Assembly: GCA_900769355.1 (NCBI GenBank)
Contig: CAAGGG010000068.1
Coordinates: forward strand, 1-64,000
Direction: 5' to 3'
Length of the DNA stretch: 64,000 nucleotides
Source: Candidatus Gastranaerophilales bacterium
GTDB taxonomy: Bacteria > Cyanobacteriota > Vampirovibrionia > Gastranaerophilales > Gastranaerophilaceae
The notes below the pieces were generated by a model. It saw only the letters and a list, made by a program, of their open reading frames with translations. It made no database searches and was not told the DNA's origin. The position numbers and the translations under genes were made by a program. This document shows positions 1 through 10,091 of the stretch, one piece after another; position 1 is the first letter of the stretch; each line of letters opens with the position of its first letter.

Positions 1-2
1 CA

Positions 3-3000
3 CATGCTAAAAAAACTGTAGATTTCATTAACAAGCAAATGGACAAAAAAGGTTTGAACAATTTGCTTTCACAAATGTATCTAGAGTTTGGCGGAGCTAA
101 AACCGCAGAATTGGCTAACAGCCTTAAAAATCTCGGCTACAGGTATGCTACAAAATCCGGTACTACAATTTCAATCGCTGACTTGCAAGTTCCGGAAGTT
201 AAAAAAGAATTACTAAAAGAAGCCGAAACGGAAATTGAAAAATCAACAAACAGATACTTGAAAGGTGAAATTACCGAAGTAGAAAGATATACAAAGGTTA
301 TCGATACGTGGTCTGAAACAACAGCGAAATTGACATCTCAAGTTGTTGAAAACTTTGACAAATTAAACCCTGTATATATGATGGCATTCTCTGGTGCCAG
401 AGGTAACTTGTCACAGGTATCACAGTTGGTTGGTATGAGAGGTTTGATGGCAGACGCACAAGGTCAAATTATCGACTTGCCGATTAAATCAAACTTTAAA
501 GAAGGCTTATCCGTTACAGAATACATCATTTCATCTTATGGTGCAAGAAAAGGGCTTGTAGATACAGCGTTGAAAACAGCCGATTCAGGTTATTTGACAA
601 GACGTTTGGTTGACGTTGCTCAGGACGTAATTATTCGTGCTGATGACTGTCACACAACAAAATCAATTAACATGAAACCAATTACAGATGGCGACAACGT
701 AATAGTTCCTCTAATCGACAGATTGTTGGGTAGAACAATTGCAGAAGATATCAAAGATGCTGATGGCAATGTTATTTGTCCGGAAGGCACAACAATGAAC
801 AGAGAAGATATCAAGAAAGTTTCTCACTTGAACTTACAAGAACTTAAAGTTCGTTCAGGTTTGACTTGCGGACTTGAATACGGTATCTGCCAAAAATGTT
901 ACGGTTGGGCAATGACAACTCAAAAACTTGTTGATATCGGAGAAGCAATCGGTATTATCGCCGCTCAGTCAATCGGTGAACCTGGTACACAGCTTACCAT
1001 GAGAACATTCCACACAGGTGGTGCGGTTGGCGTTAAAGATGCGATTAAAGAAGTTATCGCAAGACAAGACGGTGAAGTTATTTCTAACGTTAAAACAAGA
1101 GAATTAAGAACTCGCCATGGTGATGTTGTTAATATCTCTAACTATGAAACAGATATCGAAATCAAGGGTGCTAAAAGAACTGAAAAATACCATATTCCTG
1201 CAGGATCAACTGTATTCTTCAAGAATGGTATGGAAGTTAAAAAAGGCTTTAAGTTGGCTCAATACGAACCGGCTGCACAAGGCTCAAGCTCTCGTTTGAC
1301 TGAAAAAGCTACAAAGGATATTTCATCAGACTTGTCAGGTGAAGTATTGTACGAAGATTTCGTTGCAGATGAAAAGAAAGATAGACAAGGCAACATTTCA
1401 AGAACTACAAACAAACAAGGTATTATTTGGGTTCTTGGTGGCGATGTTTACAACCTTCCAGGTGGTTCAAAAGTTCTTGTAAAAGACGGTCAAGCTATTA
1501 AAGAAGGCGAAAAACTTGCTGAAACATTGACTATTTCTGAACATGGCGGCGAAGTTCGTTTCGGTGAAGATTTGGTTATCGAAGATGTTAAATTTGAAGG
1601 TAAAAATATTAAGAAAATTGTTCAAGGTAAAGAAATTACTATCGTAATTGCTTCTTTGATGCCTGAAAATGCAACATTTGAACAAACTAAAAAAGAACAA
1701 CTTTGGACAGTTAATAAAACCGGTGAAAAATATATTGTTAAAGCTCCTGTTGATACAACAGTTGAAAACGGTATGATTATTGCCGAACTTGTTGACGACG
1801 ATTGTGTCGTAACATCTTCTGGTGAAATCAGATACGTTGACGTTGAAGTTGATGAAAACCAAATTATTACAAAACCTGGTTCTGTTGTATTTATTCCGGA
1901 AGAAATTCACCAAATTAACAAAGATTCTTCTTTGAAAATGGTTGAAAACGGAACTCACGTTACAGCAGGTACAGAAGTTGTAAAAGACGTATATTGTCAC
2001 ATCGATGGTATTGTTGAATTCAAAGAATACAACGATGTAATCCACGAAATCACAATTCGTCCTGGTGAAGTTCATACACTTCCTAGTGTTTCTGAGTTGA
2101 AAGTTGATGAAGGTGAAGTTGTTAAGAAAGGTACTGTTATAGCTGATGGTATCAAAGTTAAAGAAACTTCTATCGTAACAATTATGGACTCGTCAATGGA
2201 CGACATCGATATCGATGATTTGGACGAAGAACTTGATACAAGCTTATCTCTTGATGAAGACAGTATTTCTAACCAACCTATTCAAATTTTGGTTAGACCT
2301 GTTCAAGTGCTTGAAGTTGATCAAAAAGCTGTTTCTATCAAATTTAACACATCTGATGAGCTAATTGATATCGTTCCTGTTACTCAATTGCAGTACAAAG
2401 ACGGTGCTAGAGTTAGAAACTTAGACGGTGCAACTATTACAAGAACAAGTTTGGTTCTTCAAATGCAAGGTTACTTGTCACATCTTAAAGGTATGGTAGA
2501 ACTTGAAGATGACGGCAATTTGAGAATTGTTGTTTTGGAAAACTTGATTGTTCGTCGTGAATTTGAGGGTAATGCTAAGACAATGTCTTCATTACAAACA
2601 GAACTTCTTGTAAAAGACGGTCAGGTAATCGATCCTAAGACTCCAGTTGCAAAAACTCAGGTATTGGCTATTAATGATGGTGTTGCGTCTATTAAAGCTG
2701 ATAGAGAAGATGCAAGAAGATTGTTGTTGACAAGCAGCACTTATGAAACAAAAATCGCTGTTAAGGGCAAGGCTCTAGTTAAGAAAGGTGATTTTGTGAG
2801 ACTTGATGGCTTGCTTGCTGACAGCGAAGAAAGAGCTACTGTTTCAGGTATGGTTACAGCTGTCAATAAAGGTGAAATCACAATTAGAACAGGCCGTCCT
2901 TACTTGATTAGCCCTGGTACTATGTTGCAGGTTGAAGCTGGAGCATTGGTTCTACGTGGTGATAACATCGCGACATTGGTATTTGAAAGACAAAAAACAG

Positions 3001-3845
3001 GCGATATCGTTCAAGGTTTGCCGAGAGTTGAAGAACTTCTTGAAGGTCGTAAACCAAAAGATTGTGCTATTTTGGCCGAAGAGGACGGTGTTGCAGAAAT
3101 CGAAACTGATGATGATTTGCCAAGATTGTTCTTAGTAACAGAAAATGGCAGAACTGAAATCAAATATGCAATTGACGCAAATATCGTTGTTCAAAACAAA
3201 CAAAAGATTACAAAAGGTCAACCTTTGACAAGTGGTCCTTTGAACCCACACGATGTAATCAGACTTTGCGGTCCGGAAGCAGCTCAACAATACTTGGTAG
3301 ACGAAGTTCAAAGAGTATATCGTTCACAGGGCGTAGAAATCGCTGATAAACACGTTGAAATCATCGTAAGACAAATGACTAAGAAAGTTAAAATTGTTGA
3401 TGCTGGTGATACAACATTGTTACCAGGTGAACTTGTTGAAATGCAAACATTTGAAAAAGAAAACCATGAAGTTGAAGAAAAAGGCGGCACACCTGCAACT
3501 TGTGAATACATGTTGTTAGGTATTACAAAAGCTTCCTTGAATACAGAAAGCTTCATTTCAGCAGCATCATTCCAAGAAACAACAAGAATCTTGACAGAAG
3601 CTGCGGTAGATGGAAAGAAAGACATGTTGAGAGGTTTGAAAGAAAACGTTATCATCGGTCGTTTGATTCCGGCTGGTACTGGTTTCCATCACTTGTCAAA
3701 TGCTAACGAAGAAAAAGAACGTGAAGAAAGAAAACGTGCAGTTGCACAAAGAAATCAAGCACGTAAACCGTCTGCGATTTTGGAAGAAATCGAAGGTATG
3801 TTTGGTGCTCCAGATTTCCAATTGGGTAACAACGAAGAAGAATAA
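3..3845 (+). CDS. rpoC2: RNA polymerase beta' subunit, C-terminal half (RpoC2 type), 5' end uncertain
   Basis: Catalytic-core subunit of RNA polymerase, corresponding to the C-terminal part of beta'. The protein starts with the region that opens cyanobacterial RpoC2 (FINKQMDKKGL, GYRYATKSG), has four zinc-ligand cysteines (DDC near residue 203, then the TCGLEYGICQKC cluster near 277-287, counting from Met at 39), and the first half of the trigger loop (AAQSIGEPGTQLT, about 308-326). The second half (GLPRVEELLEGRKP) appears only at about 992. The roughly 650 residues between them form a giant SI3-type insertion of repeated barrel-like segments, as in cyanobacteria. The frame is open to the window edge (upstream residues HAKKTVDFINKQ), so the true start is upstream of base 39, and a split from rpoC1 cannot be proved here. 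An ORF on the opposite strand at 1467-2075 is a shadow. Confidence 0.93.
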   Translation, partial: HAKKTVDFINKQMDKKGLNNLLSQMYLEFGGAKTAELANSLKNLGYRYATKSGTTISIADLQVPEVKKELLKEAETEIEKSTNRYLKGEITEVERYTKVIDTWSETTAKLTSQVVENFDKLNPVYMMAFSGARGNLSQVSQLVGMRGLMADAQGQIIDLPIKSNFKEGLSVTEYIISSYGARKGLVDTALKTADSGYLTRRLVDVAQDVIIRADDCHTTKSINMKPITDGDNVIVPLIDRLLGRTIAEDIKDADGNVICPEGTTMNREDIKKVSHLNLQELKVRSGLTCGLEYGICQKCYGWAMTTQKLVDIGEAIGIIAAQSIGEPGTQLTMRTFHTGGAVGVKDAIKEVIARQDGEVISNVKTRELRTRHGDVVNISNYETDIEIKGAKRTEKYHIPAGSTVFFKNGMEVKKGFKLAQYEPAAQGSSSRLTEKATKDISSDLSGEVLYEDFVADEKKDRQGNISRTTNKQGIIWVLGGDVYNLPGGSKVLVKDGQAIKEGEKLAETLTISEHGGEVRFGEDLVIEDVKFEGKNIKKIVQGKEITIVIASLMPENATFEQTKKEQLWTVNKTGEKYIVKAPVDTTVENGMIIAELVDDDCVVTSSGEIRYVDVEVDENQIITKPGSVVFIPEEIHQINKDSSLKMVENGTHVTAGTEVVKDVYCHIDGIVEFKEYNDVIHEITIRPGEVHTLPSVSELKVDEGEVVKKGTVIADGIKVKETSIVTIMDSSMDDIDIDDLDEELDTSLSLDEDSISNQPIQILVRPVQVLEVDQKAVSIKFNTSDELIDIVPVTQLQYKDGARVRNLDGATITRTSLVLQMQGYLSHLKGMVELEDDGNLRIVVLENLIVRREFEGNAKTMSSLQTELLVKDGQVIDPKTPVAKTQVLAINDGVASIKADREDARRLLLTSSTYETKIAVKGKALVKKGDFVRLDGLLADSEERATVSGMVTAVNKGEITIRTGRPYLISPGTMLQVEAGALVLRGDNIATLVFERQKTGDIVQGLPRVEELLEGRKPKDCAILAEEDGVAEIETDDDLPRLFLVTENGRTEIKYAIDANIVVQNKQKITKGQPLTSGPLNPHDVIRLCGPEAAQQYLVDEVQRVYRSQGVEIADKHVEIIVRQMTKKVKIVDAGDTTLLPGELVEMQTFEKENHEVEEKGGTPATCEYMLLGITKASLNTESFISAASFQETTRILTEAAVDGKKDMLRGLKENVIIGRLIPAGTGFHHLSNANEEKEREERKRAVAQRNQARKPSAILEEIEGMFGAPDFQLGNNEEE

Positions 3846-3866
3846 TTCACGTGATTGTGACTTATT

Positions 3867-3901
3867 AAAAACAGCTCCCTATTTTGGGGAGCTGTTTTGT
3901 T
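3867..3901 (+). terminator. Rho-independent terminator after rpoC2
   Basis: Stem AACAGCTCCC / GGGAGCTGTT with a short ATTTT loop, followed by TTTGTTAT. It lies about 25 bases after the rpoC2 stop and before the convergent 1863-aa gene, so it ends the rpoBC transcript. Confidence 0.85.
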
Positions 3902-3947
3902 ATATATTGAATTAAGTTAATCTTCTATTATTCATTGAAAAGATTGT

Positions 3948-6900
3948 TTACATGTTAAGGATATTCGGTTGGGAATTAGGATCAGAAGGATCAAAATTTA
4001 ACCACGGATCGTCCGCAGGAGTCATGTCATTTGCAAGGTAGCGTCCTTCGCCACGATTTGCATCATAATATCCGCCAATTTGTCTTCCAAAGGCATCTTG
4101 TTGATAGTATTTTTCAACATCGATAGGGTTACTTAAATCTAATATTTCATTCTGAAGTTTGCCTGAATTAAATTCATAACGATAGAACAATCTGCCAGTG
4201 CTTCCCATAGCTCTATCTCCTATAATATTAGAATTGGTTGTGTTTAAATTATTATTTCTGATAATATAATCCAAATCAGTTGCAATTTGTTTCATGTGTG
4301 CATTATCTCTTGGGTATATTGTAAATGCTTTTCCTCTTTGTTTTGAATTATTTAAATAAGATGCAGAATAATCAGGATTAAATGTTTTCCATTCAATACC
4401 ATGTTCCTTTAGGTACGGGATTAAGGTTTCAGCCATTTGTTGCCAATCGTGTTCGTCTACTGAATACATATGCATTTTCCAAGCTCCATGGTGTTTGTCT
4501 GCCGAAGTGTATTGTTGCCATACTGTTCCATAGCTCCGTTTAGTACCTTTAAACAACTCTGCATTATCTTGATAGAATTGTTCGTGATTAACTAATGGTT
4601 TATTTTTATTTGTTTTATATTTGTTTAAGCGTGGATTATTGTATTTGGTATTATTTGTTATAGATGAAACACCTGTTCTCGCTTCAACATTAGATGTTCC
4701 AGCTTTTGGAGTAGGCTTCTCAACAGAAATGGTGGCAACCGGCGGTTTTTCTTGTGGTTTAACAGGAGTAGGATTTTTGGTTTGTGTAGCTATTTCTTCA
4801 ACATTAGATGCTCCAGTTTTTGGAGCAGGTGCAGAAGTTTGTGCTGATGCAGTCGCAATCTGTTTTGCTTTTAGCATATCAACTTTTGCTTGCATATCAG
4901 AGATTAGTTTTCTTGCAGCATTTGATTTTTTGATAGATTTGCTACCGTTCATTTTTGCAATCAATGTTTCTAGTTCTGATATTGAGTTAGATTTGTTCAT
5001 AAATGCTCTTGCGGTTGCCAATTCTTCGCCTGACAACCCTTTGTTAGCCGCAATTGCAGAATCAAGTTGTCCTGTAACCGTATTAAGTTCGGCGTTGTGT
5101 GCTTTTATATTATTAATTTTTGTTTGAGCCTGTTTCATTAATGCTGCGGCATGATCTTTACCTTCAACTTGATATACGTGCATATTACCGTTGCTGTCAG
5201 TGCCGACTTTATTTTTTAAGCTACCAATGAAGCTTTCAAGCTCTTCAACAGTATTTAAGTTATTTGTAATATGGTCACTTAATGTTGCAGCATCGTGAGA
5301 GCCTATGCCTCCTTTTTCACCAGATAAAATCTCACCTGCATTTCGTTGCATTTGAGTGTTGATGTTGTCAACAGTTTCAGAAGCTCTTGTTGATTTTGGA
5401 GCATTAGTTGTTCCACGTGCTGCAATTTGTTTATCGATTTCTGCTAAGATTGCTTGTTTATCTCTTGAAGATGTTGTCCATTGTTCAACTGATTTTTTTG
5501 CAGCTTGAAGTTGTTCAGGAGTCGCAGTATCAAGCGGAATTCGTTTTTTGCCGATTTCTAAGTAACCAACACCATCTTCAACAATATGTTTAATTTCTCT
5601 GCCTTGTGGACGAGATTGTCCTTGAAGTTGATGTGCTTCTTGATGAATTTGAGCAGCTCTTTGAGGTGTTGCTGTTGGAATTTCTGTTTTTGTTTGTGCT
5701 TTTACTTCTGCAAATTTTCCATCAGCTAATTTCCCACCAGGCATTCTTGTGCCGTCAGAAGTTGTAATATCAAGTTTAGTTTTCGGACGAGCTTCCGGAG
5801 TCGGTGCCGGTCTTTTTCCCATAGAATGTCCGACAACATTACCAACAGCTGAGAATGCAAGGTTCGTAATCAAGCCATCTTCTGATACTTCGCCGGTTTG
5901 TGAATATTCAACACCACTTGCGACTCCAACATCTGTTGTAATGTCGATACCAGCTCCCAAAATTCTTTGTGCAATATTTTTATCAAGAGCTGATGTTGAC
6001 ATACCAATTCTCATGCCAGCTGCTGTTGTTACAGATGCCATAATGGCTTTATCTCGAGATGCCTGTCTTGCTTGCATTGTATCACCTGAAACACTTGTTG
6101 TTTGATCAAGTCTGTCCATTCCATAAGTTTCGGCACCCATTGTTAAACCGGTTCCAAGAGCTGTTGCTGTTTTTGCATATTTAAGACCTTTAGCTGCTGT
6201 TCCAATAGCTCCACCGGCAAGTGGCATTGTTGCAATTGCTGCTGTTGTATCTGTTACTATTTCACCGTAAACTTGATGTTGTTGATATGTTTGAGTAGCT
6301 TCTTCAGTACTTTTAATATTTGATTTGATTATTTTTTCTAAATCGTTGTAAGATATAACTTTGCCATTGCCGTCTGTAAGTTTTCCTTCTGCGGCAAGTT
6401 CTAATGCGTTAATATTATAGCCGGCGTTCCTCAAAATTGTATTAAGTTGAGAACGAGTTATCCCTAAGCCCATTGCTTCTCTTACAGCATTAATACCTGA
6501 TTTTTTTACACCTTCTGAGGCGAATGTATTGTTCGCATATCTTTCAGCCATTGCCATTTGTGTTTTTAGTTGTTCTAACTTTGATTTGTTGCTATTAATT
6601 TGGTCTTGTGACAAGTTAGATGTTGTAGTTGTAAAACGAAGTTTACTTTTATCAATTGAATTTGCAAGTGACTTTAATTCAGGATCTCTTTCTGCAAGTT
6701 TCATAAATTTGTCATAAGCTTCTTTTGTATTAAGTAGTGCGTAAATGTTCGAAGTTGCTTGCCCTTCACTTTGACCGGCATCACCTAGACGTCCACTTTG
6801 GGTTAATCCGCTATTACCGGTTACTGAGGAGTTTATTTCATTCTGGATACTGTTTTGAGTACTAATTGCTCTTTTTTCCCATTTAAGGTTTTCGAGAGCC

Positions 6901-9539
6901 AAATTAGCTAATTCGTCGTTAGAAAAATTTCCGTATCCGGCAGATACAAGTCTTGATTTTTGATCGTAGTCTAGAAAATCTAATTTTCCAATTGGAGCTT
7001 CATGTTTTTCAGCAAGTAATTCGTCCATTTTTCGATAAACGTCACCGTTGTTGCTTGATAAAGCTTTTTCTAAGTCATCTGCTTGCCACCCTTTCGCAAA
7101 TGTACGGCTTTTTGCTTTTTGTAAGAAGTAAATTCCTTCTTCTGCTCTTGTTTGGGTAATTTCTTCTTGTGTTAGAAAATCTTCATTAGGATCAATTAAA
7201 GCGTCATTAGCTGCTTTAATATCTTCAGCATCTCCACCGGTTTGACCGTAAATAAATGTATTAAGGGCACTTTGATTTTTAAATTGTGCTTGATAACCAC
7301 GTTTAGCATTTGCTCGGTTAGCATAAGTGTTTAACTGATCAAAGTCTTCTCTTGTTGATATAGCATCTAGACCTGCGTGAAGGTTTTCACTTTTATTCCC
7401 ATATTGAATTACGTTTGTATAAAGAATTTCATTTCTTCTTGCTTGATTTTGGATAGCTCCGTTTTTTACTAAAGCTGCGTTATTTACGTAAACTTCATTT
7501 CGTTGTAATTCTGTTCCTTGAAAAGCTTCATAAGCAGTTTTGTATTCATCATTCGGTTTGTAGCCTTCTGCAGCATAGCGAGCATTGATTTTTGCAAGAA
7601 TAACTTTATCTGTAATTCCGGCATTGGCTTGTGACATAAGAGTTTCGTCTGTATCAGGGATAAAGCCCAATGTTTTGTCATTTGCGGCTTTATCTAAATC
7701 AGCTTTGATTGCATTTGCAATTTCAGTTGATTTTTTATTTCCATCTACAGAATTTCCATTTTTGTCAAAATAGTAGGTTTCTCCATCAACAGTAACAGAT
7801 GTTGAACCGTCTTTTAAATATGTTTTTGTTCCATGACCGGCATCGTTAGCGTCACTTGCTTTAACATAATTATTTCTTAAAATTGTTCTGTCGTCAAATT
7901 CTCCGGCTTTTTTACCTCCGGATAGTGTATATTGGTTGCCATGCCAATCGCTAACATTGTATCTGCCATGTTTGTCACCTTTACGTTGCCCTTCAACGTA
8001 ATATGCTGTCCCGTTTTTTACAATTCTTTTTTTGCCTGCTCTAACATTTGCGATGTCAGCTCCAACATAGTTGAGTTTTAGGTCTACTCCTTTGCCTCCG
8101 TTTGCAAACACATGGATTTTACCTTTGCTGTCTTTTACAATTTTTCTGTTGTAAGCAGCATTTCCTACAACTGTATATTTTTTACCGTCTTTGGTCCAAG
8201 TTTTTCCGGCATCTTTACGGTTTTGTAATCCTAATGCTTTAAGTTGCGCATTTTCAGCTTTTCTTCTAGCTTCTGCTTCTGCACGTTTTTGAGCATCTCT
8301 TGCATATTCTGCTTTTGCTTCTTCTGATGTTTTTCTGTTTTGAAGAGCTTTGTGATCTGCATCTACTTCTCTTGGGATTTTAATAGTGTCGCCAACATTG
8401 AAGTATTTTTTACCATTTAAAAGCTCTTTATTTGCATTAATAATATCTTCTTTTTTACAGCCGAATTTTTTTGCAAGAACATCAATGCTTTCACCATTTT
8501 GAACAACAACACCAGTTGTGTTACCTTGTCCATCATAAGCAACTTCGTATTGCTTACCGTCTACAACTTTGCCCTGTGCAAGTCTTTGTCCATTAGTATT
8601 ATATTTAGTTAAAACTTCTGTTTTGTTATCTGGATTATTGATTGTTTCAATCATTCCATCTTCGGTGTAGACTTGATGAGTTGACTTGTTACCTTCTGTA
8701 ATTGTAATTTCTTGCGGTTTCCCATTTAATAAAACAGTTACAGTTCTTTTATCTGCTTCTTGGGTAGTTTCTGTTACACTTCCGTTTTCGTTGTACACAT
8801 AAGAAGATTCGGCTTTGCCGCCGTTACCTTTGTCAATAACTTTTTTTGTGATTCTTGGTTTGCCGTCAATATAGTCAAAAGTTGAAATTGTAGCACCTTC
8901 TGTTACTGTAGATGTTGCTTCTTTGCCATCTTTATAATCAATAACAGTTGTTTTTGTTCCATTAGCTAGGGTTATTGTTTTTTGTTGAGGTTGGTTGTCG
9001 GCAAAAGTTGTTACTTCAGAATCTCCATTTTGTTGTGTGATAGATTCTTTGGTCAATGCTTTGTTTTCATCATAGAATTTTGTTGTAACAGCTTGAGATT
9101 GCGAATCTGTAGTTGCAATTTGAGAAGTTTTGTCTGGATTTATTGTTTCTTGAGAACCATCTTTGTAAGTGATTAGGATAGTTTTTTGTCCATTTTCTTC
9201 CAAAACTTGCGATTTTTCGATATTTTCACTGCCTTGAACAAGTTGGTTAACGAATTGGAAAACTTCTTTTTTGTCAATGTCTTTTAAGTTATTTTGCTTA
9301 AGAAAATTTCCAGCTTCGCGTTTTGACAGTTTTTCATTTCCGGCAGCTGTTTCAAGTTGTTGTGAAAATTTTTGCATTTCATCTGCATCAAGAACCCCGT
9401 TTTTATCTTTGTCAACCATGTCAAAGATAGCTTGCTGTTGTGCGGATTTAAGCTGATCTCGTTTAATACCGCCTTTGAAACTTGCGGTATTTACTAAGCC
9501 TGCGTTATGTCTACCTTTTCCTAGTTGAATTTCTGTCAT
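3948..9539 (-). CDS. Giant 1863-aa protein: EF-hand, repeats, LysM, C-terminal phosphothreonine-lyase-like domain
   Basis: Overall function is not recognised. There is no N-terminal signal peptide. Visible parts are: a canonical EF-hand loop at residues 43-54 (DKDKNGVLDADE); repeated 'YKDG/YIDG'-type beta units at about 120-340; a LysM domain at about 340-390 (NGESIDVLAKKFG ... VGDTIKIP), which in known proteins binds peptidoglycan; a Lys/Arg-rich region with further beta repeats to about 620; long helical regions; an Ala/Gly-rich hydrophobic stretch at about 1093-1136; and a Pro/Thr linker near 1590-1640. The last 200 residues resemble the OspF/SpvC/LanL lyase fold: W-K-M-H (K1688, H1690), K1718, R1735, Y1742, and a GDRAMG...FYRYEF segment with R1787. 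An AAAAGGAA ribosome site precedes the ATG. A C9 run lies about 45 bases upstream. It may be an exported effector or adhesin. The coding call is certain; the role is inferred. Confidence 0.85.
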   Translation of the reverse strand: MTEIQLGKGRHNAGLVNTASFKGGIKRDQLKSAQQQAIFDMVDKDKNGVLDADEMQKFSQQLETAAGNEKLSKREAGNFLKQNNLKDIDKKEVFQFVNQLVQGSENIEKSQVLEENGQKTILITYKDGSQETINPDKTSQIATTDSQSQAVTTKFYDENKALTKESITQQNGDSEVTTFADNQPQQKTITLANGTKTTVIDYKDGKEATSTVTEGATISTFDYIDGKPRITKKVIDKGNGGKAESSYVYNENGSVTETTQEADKRTVTVLLNGKPQEITITEGNKSTHQVYTEDGMIETINNPDNKTEVLTKYNTNGQRLAQGKVVDGKQYEVAYDGQGNTTGVVVQNGESIDVLAKKFGCKKEDIINANKELLNGKKYFNVGDTIKIPREVDADHKALQNRKTSEEAKAEYARDAQKRAEAEARRKAENAQLKALGLQNRKDAGKTWTKDGKKYTVVGNAAYNRKIVKDSKGKIHVFANGGKGVDLKLNYVGADIANVRAGKKRIVKNGTAYYVEGQRKGDKHGRYNVSDWHGNQYTLSGGKKAGEFDDRTILRNNYVKASDANDAGHGTKTYLKDGSTSVTVDGETYYFDKNGNSVDGNKKSTEIANAIKADLDKAANDKTLGFIPDTDETLMSQANAGITDKVILAKINARYAAEGYKPNDEYKTAYEAFQGTELQRNEVYVNNAALVKNGAIQNQARRNEILYTNVIQYGNKSENLHAGLDAISTREDFDQLNTYANRANAKRGYQAQFKNQSALNTFIYGQTGGDAEDIKAANDALIDPNEDFLTQEEITQTRAEEGIYFLQKAKSRTFAKGWQADDLEKALSSNNGDVYRKMDELLAEKHEAPIGKLDFLDYDQKSRLVSAGYGNFSNDELANLALENLKWEKRAISTQNSIQNEINSSVTGNSGLTQSGRLGDAGQSEGQATSNIYALLNTKEAYDKFMKLAERDPELKSLANSIDKSKLRFTTTTSNLSQDQINSNKSKLEQLKTQMAMAERYANNTFASEGVKKSGINAVREAMGLGITRSQLNTILRNAGYNINALELAAEGKLTDGNGKVISYNDLEKIIKSNIKSTEEATQTYQQHQVYGEIVTDTTAAIATMPLAGGAIGTAAKGLKYAKTATALGTGLTMGAETYGMDRLDQTTSVSGDTMQARQASRDKAIMASVTTAAGMRIGMSTSALDKNIAQRILGAGIDITTDVGVASGVEYSQTGEVSEDGLITNLAFSAVGNVVGHSMGKRPAPTPEARPKTKLDITTSDGTRMPGGKLADGKFAEVKAQTKTEIPTATPQRAAQIHQEAHQLQGQSRPQGREIKHIVEDGVGYLEIGKKRIPLDTATPEQLQAAKKSVEQWTTSSRDKQAILAEIDKQIAARGTTNAPKSTRASETVDNINTQMQRNAGEILSGEKGGIGSHDAATLSDHITNNLNTVEELESFIGSLKNKVGTDSNGNMHVYQVEGKDHAAALMKQAQTKINNIKAHNAELNTVTGQLDSAIAANKGLSGEELATARAFMNKSNSISELETLIAKMNGSKSIKKSNAARKLISDMQAKVDMLKAKQIATASAQTSAPAPKTGASNVEEIATQTKNPTPVKPQEKPPVATISVEKPTPKAGTSNVEARTGVSSITNNTKYNNPRLNKYKTNKNKPLVNHEQFYQDNAELFKGTKRSYGTVWQQYTSADKHHGAWKMHMYSVDEHDWQQMAETLIPYLKEHGIEWKTFNPDYSASYLNNSKQRGKAFTIYPRDNAHMKQIATDLDYIIRNNNLNTTNSNIIGDRAMGSTGRLFYRYEFNSGKLQNEILDLSNPIDVEKYYQQDAFGRQIGGYYDANRGEGRYLANDMTPADDPWLNFDPSDPNSQPNILNM

Positions 9540-9583
9540 GAAAAATTCCTTTTTACTTACTTAAGTAATATAAATAACGGCTC

Positions 9584-9592
9584 GGGGGGGGG
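9584..9592. repeat. G9 homopolymer 5' of the giant gene
   Basis: CTC-G9-CAATC on the plus strand, read as GATTG-C9-GAG upstream of the minus-strand 1863-aa gene. It is one of four such runs in the window with similar flanks (see 16994, 22356, 58914). Here it is non-coding. A TATATT box lies downstream of it, so a change in run length could alter promoter spacing. That role is inference. Confidence 0.6.
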
Positions 9593-9785
9593 CAATCTTT
9601 AACTTTTTTATCTTAATATTAAGGAAAAGTTACAAAAATTTTGACAAAAACCATGAAAACATTTTATTAAAGAGGGTATGTCAAGGTTTAATAAAGAAAA
9701 TTTAAGAAATAGGTACTTGATTTTTATTTTTTACGGAGCATAATATAGATGTTGAGTGTATTTGCTCAACGTACAAATTAAATAT

Positions 9786-9862
<77 letters not shown>

Positions 9863-9933
9863 AGTAAAAAGCAATAAGGATAAGGTTTTCACCTTATCCT
9901 TATTTTTATATTTGTTTCTTAAAAAATGTGTTT

Positions 9934-9953
9934 TGGGTGACTTTTGGGTGACA
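9934..9953 (+). repeat. Arm-type repeat near attL
   Basis: Two copies of TTTTGGGTGAC in tandem. The 20 bases at 9934-9953 recur identically at 13971-13990 inside the other end of the element. Position and symmetry suggest arm-binding sites of the integrase (inference). Confidence 0.55.
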
Positions 9954-10060
9954 CTATGATTTCTTAGAGTTTTTGGGGAACAAAAGCTAGTATAGAAAAA
10001 ATTTAGTAAGCTTAACAATACTCTTACCAATAAAAAAAATCAGAAGTAATTTTTTTGAGG

Positions 10061-10090
10061 TTGTCACCCATTTTTGATTTTGGGTGACAA
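10061..10090. repeat. Inverted TTGTCACCCA/TGGGTGACAA repeat
   Basis: TTGTCACCCA and TTGGGTGACAA face each other across about 9 bases, directly after the integrase remnant's stop. It is the same core as the arm-type repeats at 9934 and 13971, so it is probably part of the integrase-binding set. It has no T-run to make it a terminator. Confidence 0.5.
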
Positions 10091-10091
10091 A

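Noticed and set aside
1467..2075. 202-aa ORF on the minus strand inside rpoC2
   Set aside because: Asn/Phe/Cys-rich translation typical of the antisense of a Glu/Val/Lys-rich gene; no ribosome site and full overlap with a certain gene.
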